DNA from: Rugalucina vietnamica
Taxonomy: Eukaryota > Mollusca > Bivalvia > Lucinida > Lucinidae
Length of the DNA: 64,000 bases
Assembly: GCA_964017185.1 (NCBI GenBank)
Contig: OZ024882.1
Location: 42,825,431-42,889,430, forward strand
Direction of reading: 5' to 3'
In this document: piece after piece, positions 24,090 through 36,177 of the stretch
Position numbering within the stretch: position 1 is the first letter of the stretch
Layout: the number at the start of each line of letters is the position of its first letter
The notes under the pieces: generated by a model
The model's database searches: none
Told to the model about the DNA's origin: nothing
The model's input: the letters and a program-made list of their open reading frames with translations, nothing else
Position numbers and translations under genes: made by a program

Positions 24090-24610
24090 GCAGATACTAC
24101 AATTATAAAAAGCGACCACCATGCATAGGAAAATATTGTGGAGGGTATAATTCATATTATGGTGCAGGAGGCCTTGGGGCCGGTGGCTATATGTATGGTC
24201 AGGGCGCTGGGGCCGGCGCCGGTGCATATTTTGGTGGCTCGGGTTACATGGCCGGTGGTTTAGATGGTGGCGCGGGACTCATGGCCGGTGGTTTAGATGG
24301 TGGTGCAGGACTTATGGCCGGTGGGTTAGCTGGTGGTGCGGGACTAATGGCCGGTGGCGTTGGCGATATGGGAATGGCGGGCGCTCCGGGCTATTACAGC
24401 GGGGGAATGGGCGGTGCGAGCATGGGTTTTGCGCCTGGAATTGGTGGTGCGGGCTACTTTCCTGGTGGCTCAGCCATGGGAGGCAGGTGGATCAGACGGG
24501 GATTCTACTACTTTCCATTCCCATGGTATTGTCCACCGCCAAGCGTTCGCATCTTTAAGATCAACAAAAGATGGTGGTACTGTAGAATCTGGTACTACAA
24601 GAAATACTAA
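24090..24610 (+). CDS. Shematrin-like shell matrix protein, exon 2 (mature Gly-rich protein)
   Basis: This exon encodes the whole mature protein and ends at TAA 24608-24610. With exon 1 the product is 192 residues. The order is: signal peptide 1-20; a Tyr/Lys/Arg-rich N-terminus with two Cys (RYYNYKKRPPCIGKYC, 21-36); a Gly/Ala/Met-rich body (37-151) with three 11-residue repeats MAGGLDGGAGL or MAGGLAGGAGL at residues 73-105; and a C-terminal region from about 152 with aromatic and basic residues, two more Cys, Pro-Pro-Pro, and the end YYKKY. Shematrins of Pinctada are secreted mantle-edge proteins with Gly-rich repeats and a short C-terminal Tyr/Lys/Arg motif, thought to form a framework for shell calcification, so this is the best match. 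Unlike the classic XGnX pattern, this one uses Met-Ala-Gly-Gly blocks. Another Gly-rich mantle or byssal secreted protein is possible. The GC of this exon is far above its surroundings, as expected from Gly and Ala codons. Confidence 0.72.
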
Positions 24611-24640
24611 TTCAACAATTTAGAGGTACATTTGCATATA

Positions 24641-24869
24641 AGCCGCCGCATGGGAATATCAACAATTTGCATAGGCGAAAACAAGGGCACAGATCAGCTT
24701 TGCAGTAACTGCGAAGCTGATCAGCGCATTTTTTTCGCTACACGGTTGGTACATTTCCTCTTCTTTCTTAATCCAAAATTTACAGCCTCTAACCCTTCTG
24801 TGACGGTACAGCCCAGTTTGAATCTGACCTGGTCGGAACCCAAATTGTTGGTTTTCTCATGCACAGACG
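24641..24869 (-). mobile_element. MITE family B, copy 3 (just 3' of the coding exon)
   Basis: It begins AGCCGCCGCATGGGAATATC, 31 bp after the stop codon, and ends GTTTTCTCATGCACAG. It has the same orientation as the intron copy at 18660. The internal hairpin (GATCAGCTTTGCAG / CTGCGAAGCTGATC) is slightly degraded. It probably lies in the 3' UTR if the transcript reaches the AATAAA at 25083. Confidence 0.82.
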
Positions 24870-25082
24870 TTTTAGCTGTGTTTGCTTCCATGTTAAACTT
24901 TATGTTTGATATGTTATGTGGAAATTAAAACGTTGAAACATACGATGAACTTTGATTTATGTTTCGTTCGTCGTAGACAAAGACGAAGAACTTTATTTTT
25001 TCTTCATCGTAGATTGCCAAAAACGAAGATTTCACAAACTGTACCGCATGAAGTAACGTTTCGTATATGTGTGTGTAAGCGA

Positions 25083-25088
25083 ATAAAA
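25083..25088 (+). terminator. Candidate poly(A) signal, proximal
   Basis: AATAAA about 470 bp after the stop codon of the shematrin-like gene. A second AATAAA lies at 25612-25617. Without transcripts the true end cannot be chosen. Confidence 0.35.
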
Positions 25089-25619
25089 CCGTTGACTTAG
25101 AACAATTATTTTAATCTATACATTTCCTTTAAAATTTTCTTCTCCACTATGGCATAGAAAGATAAAAATGCGGGACACCGTGTTTGTCTGCAGCCTCATT
25201 AAGCGTGAACTTTGTCAAAAGTTTTCAAAGATTATCAAAACACAAAAAAGGTTGCAAAACACGTTTCAAACATAAGTTCAGACTTTTAACTATACATTTA
25301 ATTTATTTTGCAGATGCAATTTGATGATCCGCCCAGATGATGGCCTTGACTCGGACATGTTTATCGACTAGATACAGAGAGCCATCTCATGAGAATAATT
25401 GATTTATGTTGCTGTCTATGCTGTTCATGAACAAGGAACCCTATTAATGAGCTAAGCAGTACCGTGCCTCTTGTTCGCAACATAGTTTGTTGTCAATTAA
25501 ACTGATTGTCTGATTCGTACTAATTCCAATAGAATAGCAACACCATTTATGAATGACGGACCTGGTACATTTTTGTTGCGGTTCATATTTCCCGCCCGTG
25601 CCTGGGAACCTAATAAACT

Positions 25620-27475
25620 GCGCATTTATCAGACTTTCTCATGATTTGACTTCATTGTTATGACACTTTTATGTAAATACTCAAATACATATATATTTGC
25701 ATTGATATGTTTTTTGCTGTTTCTTTGCATTCCCGCGCTCATAGCAAGTCCCAATGTAATACACGGAGAGGCACTTCTAACGCAACACTTACTTTTTTGG
25801 ACATAACTCAAAAATCGATCAACCATTTGTCAAGAAATTTTCAATAAATTTAGTTCATCTATTCTTGTATACATTCTGTAATTTTCATATAAATCGATGG
25901 ACTAGAATGCAATAAATTTGATGCTTATATAATATGACTGAAAACCAAAAAATCACAATATATCCGGTTGAACTGATAACTAAATGCAAGTTATAAGGCT
26001 ATCACAGCAGTGAAGTTTATCATAGTAAGTTAATATCCTGTGTGTCCAGAATGGGTCTGGACGACACAGGAACACCTCCTCCTCATGAACAAAACATATT
26101 TATCAATTTTATAATAAATCTTTGTGGGATGTTTCTACAGTCCTCCACAAGGATCTACTTCAGTTACTGCAGATTTCTTGAAACAACACGCCTGTTTTTT
26201 TAACTCATCCCAGAGATGACCAATAACGCTATTTCTGGCTAAACACATTTGATTTTATATGATTTTTTTTATTGCAAGGAAACTTTATTTGTCGGGTTGG
26301 GGATATGGAATATGAGCTGAATATGATACTTTTCTGTGACGCCGCTATGATACTTTTAGATTTTGCAATGGCGTGGCTTTTTGTGAGTCTTGTTAGATAA
26401 ACTAAATATTGTATACGTTGTGGACAATCAATTTCAATGAAATTTACAGACAACACGCAAGCATAATTTATTTATATTTGTGGAAAATTTCAATAAATCT
26501 GGTGGTTCAAAGTTATTTTTTGAGTTATGATTGAAAATGCAAATGTTGCGATAGGAGTGCCCCTCAGTCTAGATGCAAGTGTACCAAGTAATTTAGACGT
26601 TCAAATTGGATACAGCGGATTGTTAATAGATAATTTTGCCTCAGAAATTAAACAATGTTTCGAAGAAAGCATAACGGAAATATTACAAGCAGGAGACCAT
26701 CCGGAAGACATTCGAATCCAAATAAAAAGGTTTTCAATGGATAAATGGATATCCTTGATACGAAAGAAAACGACTTTGCCTTCTAAATATATGGCCACTC
26801 AACTGAACTGAACTGAACCAAGTGATTACACAAAAGAAAATATTAATTTAATAAAACGCTTATCTCAATACTGACTACTGGTTACATTTCATTTTTTCAT
26901 TATATTATCCCTTTTGGGATGAATTGCAAACATTCTAATTTTGAATTCATGGGTCTGTTGCTCGAAAATGAGAACGTTTTTTTTTTTTTTTTTTTTTTTT
27001 TTTTTCTTTCTTCAAATTTTGACGGCCTTATTTAATGCATCAAACTAAAATGAAAGAAAACAAAAAGTTCAGTTGGTTATTTTACAACTCTGTGATATGA
27101 AAGCGTAGATCCGCTGGCTAACCTGCGCTCCGATACCCTTCGTGACCTCGCTCCTCTTCCGTGACAGCCTAGCACTGGTTGCATATAAACGAATGTCGAA
27201 CTGATTAGGATTTTGTAAGTTACTCTAGCTTTGTTATTTTGATGCTCAGACTAATCGTATCAGTTTTGTTATGTACCAGCAACACAAACCTTCCCGTAAA
27301 AAACATGAAATTGCCTAAAAAGCTCAAATTAAAGTAGAAAAAAAAAACAAATAATTTTCGACTTTGAGTCGCTAAATCTACAGTAGTCTCCCCTGATCTA
27401 TTTATATGCATCGTATTTTATTATTCTGTGTACAGTGACAACTAGTCTATCTATAGTTTATTTCATATAGAGGAT
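25620..27475. other. Gene-free stretch
   Basis: It includes an ATG ORF at 26527-26811 (94 codons, MIENANVAIG..., no recognised domain), a short hairpin at about 26038-26070 (GTGTCCAGA / TCTGGACGACAC) and a poly-T run at about 26980-27005. Nothing else is supported. Confidence 0.5.
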
Positions 27476-27564
27476 CTTACACGAGTGGCCATTTCTTATG
27501 AAATTTATTTAACGAGCCTTCGGCGAGTTTTATAAATTTCATATGAAATGACCACGAGTGTAAG
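27476..27564. mobile_element. Hairpin MITE with 33-bp arms
   Basis: CTTACACGAGTGGCCATTTC at the left pairs with GAAATGACCACGAGTGTAAG at the right. The loop is AACGAGCCTTCGGCGAG. Comparable short hairpins with GAGC...GCGAG loops occur at 32108-32234 and 62141-62284. Confidence 0.85.
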
Positions 27565-27710
27565 AATCGTTTTATCATATGACTTTAAAAATCGGATTTT
27601 ATCGCCTCCACAGTGGACACATTTTTAATGAAAAATTACATTATTAATGCGGACGTCGCCAATGACGTTACGTATTCCCGCAAACGTGTTAATACACGTG
27701 TGGTCATAAC

Positions 27711-28171
27711 AGGGTACATACTACTAAATATTCATGAGTACTCGCTCCGCCTTTTTCGGGGAGAGCATTTACTTTGTATTAGAGACAAAAATGACGTCAC
27801 CTGTCAATAATCGTTGATCGATTTCCGCTGTGAAGTGTTTGTTTTAAAACTTGAAACATGCGCCGTTTCGAATGCCATGTTTTAGTCGATAAATCCCGGT
27901 ATCGGATGGGAACGGGACGGAATTTTCTCCATGAACCCCTCTGAAGACCCACACTCATTACGAAACATGGTTTCTGAGGGTGCTTCCGTTTAACGGGTCA
28001 TAGCTTTGAATTGAGTAGGTAAACATGCTGATAATTTTCATTGAAATGAATGGGCTATGATGAACGTTTAAAATGAGACCAGTCTTGTGAATTTTGTATG
28101 TCTAGTTTTCGAGCTAGGTGACAAAACGTTAACATTGTCACCTATGGAAAACCTAATGGTGAAATGCAACC
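27711..28171 (+). repeat. 461-bp direct repeat, left copy
   Basis: It is nearly identical to 29488-29948 (offset 1777; one clear mismatch, CATAGC versus CACAGC). It starts AGGGTACATACTACTAAATA and ends GGTGAAATGCAACC. It lacks TG...CA ends, a primer-binding site and a polypurine tract, so it is not a standard LTR. Confidence 0.93.
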
Positions 28172-29487
28172 TAAAGGGAGATTGACGAGACAGACTATTG
28201 CTTGGCTTTTCCTCTCTCTTGCGAAAATTACGGACTACAGCCGGTATGTATCTCTTCTTTTCTGGAACACACTCTCTTCTGAATGAAATCCATACACTGA
28301 GTTCATGAGAAAACGAAAAATTCATTGATTTTAGTGTCATTTTTGTAATGGGATTCAAGCACTCGTTTTGTGTTTTTGCAGTCTTTCCCGTTGGGATAGG
28401 GGGTGGGGATAACGAAATGGCAAAGTGGCTCTTGTTGTTAATACTATGTAACTACAAAGTTTTCCTGGAACGAGTGCAGTGTCATGTGGCTGTAACAAAA
28501 TGCGACATGGTAACGTAGAAACTATTTTGATGTCGAAACTCGGCTTCAGGCAGGATCAGGCGTCTACTGAGAACAGGCATATCCGTGGCCTACTCATACA
28601 TAAAATGTCATATTGCCAGTAAATTATTTGTCTTGTAAAGCTTGGGTTCGCTGATTTACCATGATTCGTGCGAGTTTTGCGCATTTTCACAGTTATACGG
28701 CTCATTTTACCCCTTATAATGCATGGTTGCTATGGAAAATTCGTAGTTTTACAATTTTCCACAATAAAATGGGGGTATACCTAGAAAAAGTACGTCTGTA
28801 ATACCACAAATACGTGGCTGGAACATTTCATCTGATATTTTGCATTGTCTAAATATTCCTGTAACATTCTGAAGAATAAAATGATACATATATGTAATAC
28901 AATGCAAATTAGGTTAGATTTATTCATCATTATTTCCCAAAATCGCAAATTAGAACAAATATGTTAAAATGAGATGGGTGAGCATGCTTGCGAGTAAATG
29001 ATTTGTATTGTAAGGATTATGTGGGCTGTTTTACAAGGAATCATGTGTGTTTTACGCATTTAGACAGTTATGTGGATCGTTTTACCTGTCATAACGCATG
29101 GTTGCTATGGAAAATTCGTATTTCCGATTTTCTTCGATAAATTGGGGGTATACCTAGAAAACGTATGCTAATTATTGCGCACATGCGTTTCTTGAACATT
29201 TTATCTGATGTTTTGTGTTGTATACGTATTCATGCAACATTTCGAAGAATAAAATGATGCATAAATGCAATACAATACAAATTAGGGTCGATTTTCTTCT
29301 CATTATTTCTGAAAATCGCAAATTCAAGCCACTTGGTAAAAATGAGGTGGGTGGGCATGCTTTATTGGCCATAATCGGAAAACCAGTCAACCGATCTCCC
29401 TCAAACTTTGCATAAATGCTACACGTATAGTAAGTTTGCACAAAATACGTTCTTTTGATAGAATACAGCAAATTAAGGAATCAATTT
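28172..29487 (+). repeat. Segment between the direct repeats, with a diverged internal duplication
   Basis: Two head-to-tail copies of about 380 bp (about 28608-28990 and 28990-29362) share GCATGGTTGCTATGGAAAAT, GGGGGTATACCTAGAAAA and GAAGAATAAAATGAT. They are much more diverged than the flanking 461-bp repeats. No coding sequence is recognised. Confidence 0.82.
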
Positions 29488-29948
29488 AGGGTACATACTA
29501 CTAAATATTCATGAGTACTCGCTCCGCCTTTTTCGGGGAGAGCATTTACTTTGTATTAGAGACAAAAATGACGTCACCTGTCAATAATCGTTGATCGATT
29601 TCCGCTGTGAAGTGTTTGTTTTAAAACTTGAAACATGCGCCGTTTCGAATGCCATGTTTTAGTCGATAAATCCCGGTATCGGATGGGAACGGGACGGAAT
29701 TTTCTCCATGAACCCCTCTGAAGACCCACACTCATTACGAAACATGGTTTCTGAGGGTGCTTCCGTTTAACGGGTCACAGCTTTGAATTGAGTAGGTAAA
29801 CATGCTGATAATTTTCATTGAAATGAATGGGCTATGATGAACGTTTAAAATGAGACCAGTCTTGTGAATTTTGTATGTCTAGTTTTCGAGCTAGGTGACA
29901 AAACGTTAACATTGTCACCTATGGAAAACCTAATGGTGAAATGCAACC
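29488..29948 (+). repeat. 461-bp direct repeat, right copy
   Basis: Partner of 27711-28171. The near identity implies a recent duplication or gene conversion, unlike most repeats in the window. Confidence 0.93.
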
Positions 29949-30755
29949 AACACTCTTATTACATGACGTTATCCACTGGAAAACAGCGACGTCATATTAT
30001 AAATGCCAGAGAAGATACAACATACATGTATCACTTTTTCGTTTTCTATTCTGTTTTGCTTAATTTTCGTCTTCGACCGTAGGGCTCAATCCATTCAATT
30101 TCTGTCAGTGTGGGGAGGTCTAACGGAACAGTGTGGGGAGGTCTAACGGATATAATTCCGTCTAATGAAGGCAGGAAGTTTGCAAGTACACTGGGTGCTT
30201 CCTTCGTCCCGATATAAAATTAGGGGATGGGAACAATTCGATGGGGAAAAAAATGTAAAACAATGACATCGAATTTCTTTTTACAGGTTTATAATTGTAA
30301 ACATCTCAAATCTATTATCGATGGCAAATACGTAGTCCATTTCTGCTTTGTTCATTAAATTAGAGAAGATTTTACGCATTACTCTTAAGTTTTACACATT
30401 GGTCTTGGCATTGCAAATATATTTCTAGCATACCCCATTTTTGTGTAAAAGGGGTAGAAAAAAATGACAGCGTTTGATAGACATTTCGTCCATGATTAAG
30501 TACGCTCGTATCTGATTTAATACCAATTTGCTTTTCTCTTTTCATTAACATCCAAATAAAAGGTTCTATGTTCGAAGCATTAAACTCAAGAAGCTATCAG
30601 GAAAGCAGTTTTTGCGTGGAACGAACATTCTTATACATGTACCTATTTGCGTTCGCGAAATGATACACACTTAACATGCAATAACGCTAGATTCCTGTCA
30701 AATTTATTCTGATATGCATTCTGGCAATTGATGTAAGATTCAGATCTCCTTGCAA

Positions 30756-30795
<40 letters not shown>

Positions 30796-32107
30796 TTGAA
30801 CATACTATTAATTAACGCTTAACAGCGTTTTGGGAAATATATGTCCCCTCTCTTTACTGTACGTTGTGTTCAAAGAATGTGTTTGTAATTTTGTATGTTA
30901 ACATGTACCACATTGGTTTAAGCGTGTTTTTCTCGGTTCTAATTGAGAAATGTTCTTGCGACAGTTTACCTTCTCTTTCAGCTTTCATTAGACCCTAGTT
31001 GGACAACGCGAATGCAACACTGAGCAGACTTTTCATCGCCAAAATATACCAACGAAAACATCAAGTTGACGACATTGATTCTCGTGCTTGGTCGACCAAT
31101 GAAACTGAAAACAATAACGCTGTAGACGAGTTTCCCTGTACTGAAACGAAAAAAAATATGAAAACAAGGTTTTTATTCCATAACACTGACACTGCAAGGT
31201 CTTTCAATTTACATACAATATACTTTGTTTTGTTGAAACAGTTCTAATCATGCTTTTCTGAAAACTTTAAAGGTCATATCTGAAGGTTATGACTTTGTAA
31301 AACGGAAATAAACATTGATGAAAGGAACTGATAGCAGAAAACTTCACCATATTATCATGACTGGTTCCGGAGGTAGCTTGATTTACAATTTTGCATTTTA
31401 TATCATGAATATTCATTATTCCACTTTGACGTCATAGAAGAACCTTGAAAATTTTGAATATCATCAAACTCAAACCAAACGACTAAAACAAAAAAGAGTA
31501 TAATTTGAAAACAATTATAAATCATTTATGCAACTTATTGTTTCTGTTTAGACATTTCTCAGGATCATTTAAGTGAATCATTTCGAATTTAAATTTTTTG
31601 CCACGGGACACTACTCTTGCATAAATATAAGGAGGTTATTTATATACGGGCCCATATCTTTAGAACCGATACGTTTAGTTTAAGATAAACAGGTCTGGGG
31701 AACAAATAGGAACAGTAGACAAAGAGTAAAAAAGGATCTAGAAGAAATTCTATATGTTCCCTTTAAGTAAAATCTCACATTAGCTCGGATGAGCCGATTC
31801 GTGAACTGAAAATGGACATCGTGCCAAACGAAGCAGATATTTACGAGAATTCATTCTCAAATCGACGAAAAATGCACAAAAAAGAACAGACAGGCATCCT
31901 GGTCCTTTGCTTTTAAATGGGGACAAATACCTAGGTTCCTTAAAATATCATAAATAATGTACTAGCTTTAGGAAAATACCCCTGCTCTCGTTCTACCCTA
32001 CGTTGCCTAATGCATGCAGCAGTATCTACTTGTAATGTTGTGGTTTCATCTTCAGGCTGATTGTACCAGTTCCTGATCATTGCTTAATAAATACATCAGC
32101 TATAGCA
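29949..32107. other. Gene-free stretch
   Basis: It contains a twofold GTGTGGGGAGGTCTAACGGA repeat (30108-30149) and a poly-T run (about 30760-30790). The 82-codon ORF at 30999 starts with TTG and has no recognised similarity. No gene is supported. Confidence 0.5.
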
Positions 32108-32234
32108 GTGAATTGTTGAGTAATAACTTATTGTTTTATGGTCAGCTGTAAGGTCAAATCACGAGCGCGTAGCGCGAGTGATCTTAATTCTCACAACTTA
32201 GCGACAAACAGCGAATTATTACTCAACAAATCAC
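32108..32234. mobile_element. Hairpin MITE, 127 bp
   Basis: The arms GTGAATTGTTGAGTAATAA and TTATTACTCAACAAATCAC enclose an inner palindrome ATCACGAGCGCG / GCGCGAGTGAT (32157-32182). Non-coding. Confidence 0.85.
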
Positions 32235-32862
32235 GCTCTTAAGTTGGTCTATTTCTATTTCAACACAGTTACAATAAACAGAATAAAAATCGCTGAAACC
32301 GTCGCTATCATTCAGTTTTATGCCATTCCATTGTAGATATCCCGACAAATACTTGATTGTTATGAGCGTATTTACACCCATTTATTATTTGTTATGCTTT
32401 AAAATGACAAGGTAACATTACTTGATGGACTAGTTGACGTCACAAATGATATCGAAATGACGCAGACATCACGCATATTCGCTCCGTGAATTACTTTAAA
32501 CATATTTATTCAAATAAATCACATATATAGTTTAAACATATTTATTCTTTGTGGACATATATATACATACATACAATAAATAACAATACACAATAGAAAG
32601 GATTGGAACGAAAGCAAAATACTTATAGAATTCCGCTCCTTAATGGAGATAAATATTAACTGTAGTAATTATGGCTGTATATTTGTCACAGTAAGATGAA
32701 TAAATATTAGATTATTTGGCGTTTGATGGCATAGTTAATATTGAAATATTGAAAATTGGAGGGAATGTTGGGTGAGTGCAGAGAACAAGGGGGACCTCAG
32801 ACCTGTATCAAATCTGATCACAGAGGTCGCAATATACTGTTTAATTGTGAGATTTTGTTTCC

Positions 32863-35049
32863 TTAAAAACGTCTAGTGTCAATCAAGTATTTATGTACGC
32901 ATTCGAATATTTTAATGTTTGTTTCCAAACTAAGAGAAGGGTCACCGTATAACAACAAGTGTAAGTTATGGTTCATGTATAGTGCTATTGTGTTAAGGAG
33001 TTCGGTTCGCTGTGCCTGATAAGTTCTACAATGGAAAAAGAAATGTTGACTATCTTCAATGCTGCCGCAGTGACATAGAGGTGATGCAGAAATGCTTCTA
33101 TGAAAAAGGTCAAGATTTAGTGAACTACAGTTTGTACGTAATCGTGTGTGAAGTATCTGTGCTCTGCGGCTGCCAAAGTAGAAATACTCAGGTGTCCGAT
33201 CTTTTACTGTTTTTAAGCTGTACTTGTATAGACTGACGGAGGAAGACTGTTGAACTTCACTAGGTAGACTGTTCCAAGCTCTTACTGTAGACGGTAGGAA
33301 AGAATTGAAATACTGAGTCGTATTAAAATTTGCATCAATAGTTCGGAGAGAATTAGAATTACGAAGATTATAGCGTGAGATTGTTCCGACTGGTCGTGGG
33401 ACTAAGGACGATAGGTAATTTGGTGTGAGTTGATTCATCATTTTATAGAACAATGTGAGCTTATGAGCTTCACGTCTTTGGCTGAGGGTTTCCCACTTAA
33501 TTTCTGTATACAAGGCAGGTATTGAGATCAGTTTTGTGGTACCTATGGCGATCCTTCTTGCTTCGTTCTGTATCTTATCTAATGCTTCTTTTTCATATTT
33601 TGCACAATTGTCCCATATAACATCACCATATTCTAAAATTGGGCGTATAAATACCAAATAAAATGTTTCCAGGGCTTTCCGATCTAGTTTATATTTCAAT
33701 TTTCTCATTAAGTTAATTCTTAACCATGCTTTTTGCTTTATATATTCTATGTGTTTGTGCCAAGAGCAGTCGCTAGCGAAGTGGATGCCCAAATGCTTAT
33801 GTGAATCTACAGCTGTTACTTGGTGTTTTTGCATAAACAGAGGTGGGTGATATGGTTTAAATAGTTTCTGGGAGAGGAGCATAGTTTCATTTTTCAAAGC
33901 ATTAAAAGTAACGAGCCATGCTGCAGCCCACCTGGATATCTTACCTAAATCAGTGTTTAGACAAAGTGCTGCTGTAGCAGGGTTTTCGACAATAATGTAA
34001 AGACTTGTATCGTCCGCAAATAGTCTTATGTTCGAACCTATGTCTTCAACGATATCGTTAATATACAGGAGAAAAAGCAGCGGCCCTAGTATAGAGCCTT
34101 GTGGGACGCCTGCTTGTATGTACACAGTATCAGAGGTAGCTCCAGAAATAATGACTCTTTGATTTCTATTTGAAAGATAGTCTTTGAACCTGGCAAGAAC
34201 TTCCCCCGTGACACCAGCAGCTCGAAGTTTGTGAATGAGACCTCGATGCCAAACACGGTCAAACGCTTTGCTGATATCACAGAAGACCGCTCTTACCTCT
34301 TTACCAGAATCTAGAGCTTGACAGAAAGTATTATAAAGAAAAGTTAATTGATTCACTGTAGAATCACCAGGTATGAACCCTGATTGCATTGAAGACAGTA
34401 AATTGTTTCTATGTAGGTGGTTATATAGATATTTGAAGACAATTCTCTCAAACAGTTTACTTTCAGAATTAAGCAAAGAAATAGGTCTATAGTTTGTGAC
34501 TAAGGACAAGTCGCCTTTCTTTGGTACTGGACGTACATTTGCTTCTTTGTACGAAGATGGGAAAACTCCTAGCCGCAGTGACTGGTTAAAGAGGGAACAA
34601 TAGGGAGCAGAAACTTGAGAAGATAATTCTCGCAGAATACGATTGCTTATACCATTAGGACCGGTTGCTTTACCAAGAATTTCAAGGACTAATTGCACTT
34701 CTTGCTGTGTTAGAACTATTTTGTCAAGGTTTGTATCGACTTGCGCAGGCTGTATATCAGGTAGAATGGCACCATCTTCATTCAGTATTGTTTGGCTTTG
34801 AAAGAAAGTGTTCAATGCGTTAGCTTTGTCGATATCGTCTGTGTATATAGAGTCGTCGTGTTCAAGTGGAGGAATAGTAGATGTTGAGTTTGAATTGATA
34901 AAATGTTTCATGGTCGACCACCAGTCTTTGGAGCATAATGTATGGGACTTAAGTTTATTACTTAATTGTTGATGGAATGAATCTTTAGCTTTACGTATCA
35001 TAGAAATTACTTTGTTACGTGTGCCTTTAAAAAAACTCCCAATGTTCAA
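32863..35049 (-). pseudogene. LINE reverse transcriptase domain (728 codons open)
   Basis: It copies LINE RNA into DNA at the nicked target. The sequence shows KATGPNGI (about 127-134), NYRPISLL (about 186), the first catalytic Asp in FCDISKAFD (256-264), GVPQGSILGP (314-323) and the catalytic FADD box (344-347). The C-terminal region has a cysteine-histidine motif CHC...HFFFHC near 660-675, typical of this LINE group. The frame is intact from the first ATG to TAA, but the real polyprotein continues upstream: the endonuclease frame runs into it, and a run of seven A (35029-35035 on the plus strand; six would keep frame) separates them. The domain itself looks undamaged, so the insertion is fairly young. 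Confidence 0.93.
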
Positions 35050-36029
35050 TTAGATTTGTTCTTCGAGCTTTTTTGTACGCGCGTTTACGCTTGCGAATGA
35101 ATGATTTGATACTTGAGGTGATCCATGGGGGTTCTGTGTGTTTTATACGAACAATTCTATTTGGTATACAATCGCGTGCTATGTTATCAATTGTTGTAAA
35201 GATATTGTTTGCGTAAATGCTGATATCATCATGTTGCAGGTCTTCCCATGATACAGCAGAAGCCCTCTCTCTCATTTGATTATAGTTACCTTGTTCATAA
35301 TGCCATATATGACGGGTAAATGATTTACTTTTGTATTTACTAAATTTAAAGATCCCAAAAATTGGACAATGATACCGCACTGGCTGATCAAGGAATGGAT
35401 CAGTAACTCCGCTGCTCAATAAATGTTGTTTATTACTGACTAGTATAATGTCTATTAATGTTTCTGATTTTTCTGTAAAGTGGGTGGGCTGGTCAATGGT
35501 TTGAAAAAGTGAAAACTGTGCGCAGAGTGCATCAACTTTTCTTGCTGAGCTTTGCATTAGCCTGTTAGGATTAAAATCCCCGGTTACAATTATATCTGTT
35601 ATGCCTGTGTCTATTGCTAAACCTAATGAACTTCTATACTAGACAGATAATTTGCAGAAGAAGTTGGAGGTCTGTAAAACAGTCCAAATAAAATCCGTTG
35701 GTGATTGTTCATTAGTTCGATCCAATACATTCTATGCCTCTTATTTCTAAATCTGCTCGTCGTTTGTATCTTAAAGTTTCTTTAATATATAAAATAACAC
35801 CACCATGACCAGTTTCTCTATGTTTCCGTTCAGGTTTGAAATATGTTGCGAGTTCTAATTCATCTGTGTCGATTTGTGGAGTAAGCCATGTTTCCGTAAA
35901 TGCTAAAATGTCAAATTCTGACAATTCAGCTTGCAGTATATCCAATTTGTTTAAGATGCTCTGCACATTATAGTGGATAAAAGACAGACTATGACCTGTA
36001 GTCAGTGATTGAAGAAAATATGAGGACAA
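35027..36029 (-). pseudogene. LINE APE-like endonuclease domain, two frameshifts
   Basis: This domain nicks target DNA. The N-terminal piece (35712-36029) has HYNVQSILNK and the catalytic-type TETWL. The C-terminal piece (35027-35557) has TLIDIILVSN and a YHCPI end, followed by a basic linker RKRKRAYKKARR into the RT. Between them, in other frames, are FGLFYRPP and GDFN, both endonuclease motifs. Two small indels, near 35722-35726 and near 35624-35634, break the frame. The element therefore cannot make a full protein. Confidence 0.85.
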
Positions 36030-36177
36030 ACTTGATGCATTGTTAGATAAATTGTCAGATGATGATACTGATGAAGGGCCTATACATACATATATTAATC
36101 ATACATTAACATGCAATGCAAATTAGGATTAGAATGGAAGCTTAAAGCTTATTTAATTCTTCTCCTGAATTGTTGTA

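Larger units (their letters stand above)
32551..36100 (-). mobile_element. CR1/Jockey-type LINE, nearly full-length but broken
   Basis: Read on the minus strand the element runs from an APE-type endonuclease through reverse transcriptase to a short 3' UTR. An in-frame TGA about 65 bp upstream of the first endonuclease ATG limits the 5' coding end, and no ORF1 is seen. The 3' end is placed near 32551-32590, where the minus strand shows TATTGTATGTATGTATAT, a microsatellite-like tail. Three indels separate the reading frames. Target-site duplications were not found. Confidence 0.8.

Noticed and set aside
24354..24623. 89-codon ORF overlapping the shematrin-like exon
   Set aside because: It is a shadow in another frame of a Gly-rich exon.
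26527..26811. 94-codon ATG ORF as a gene
   Set aside because: No recognised domain, no splice or promoter context. It is noted only within the spacer entry.
27711..29948. LTR retrotransposon call for the 461-bp repeats
   Set aside because: There is no TG...CA, primer-binding site, polypurine tract or target duplication, so it is kept as a direct repeat only.
35020..35050. Programmed frameshift between LINE endonuclease and RT
   Set aside because: A seven-base homopolymer could slip, but two further indels upstream make simple decay or a sequencing error more likely.
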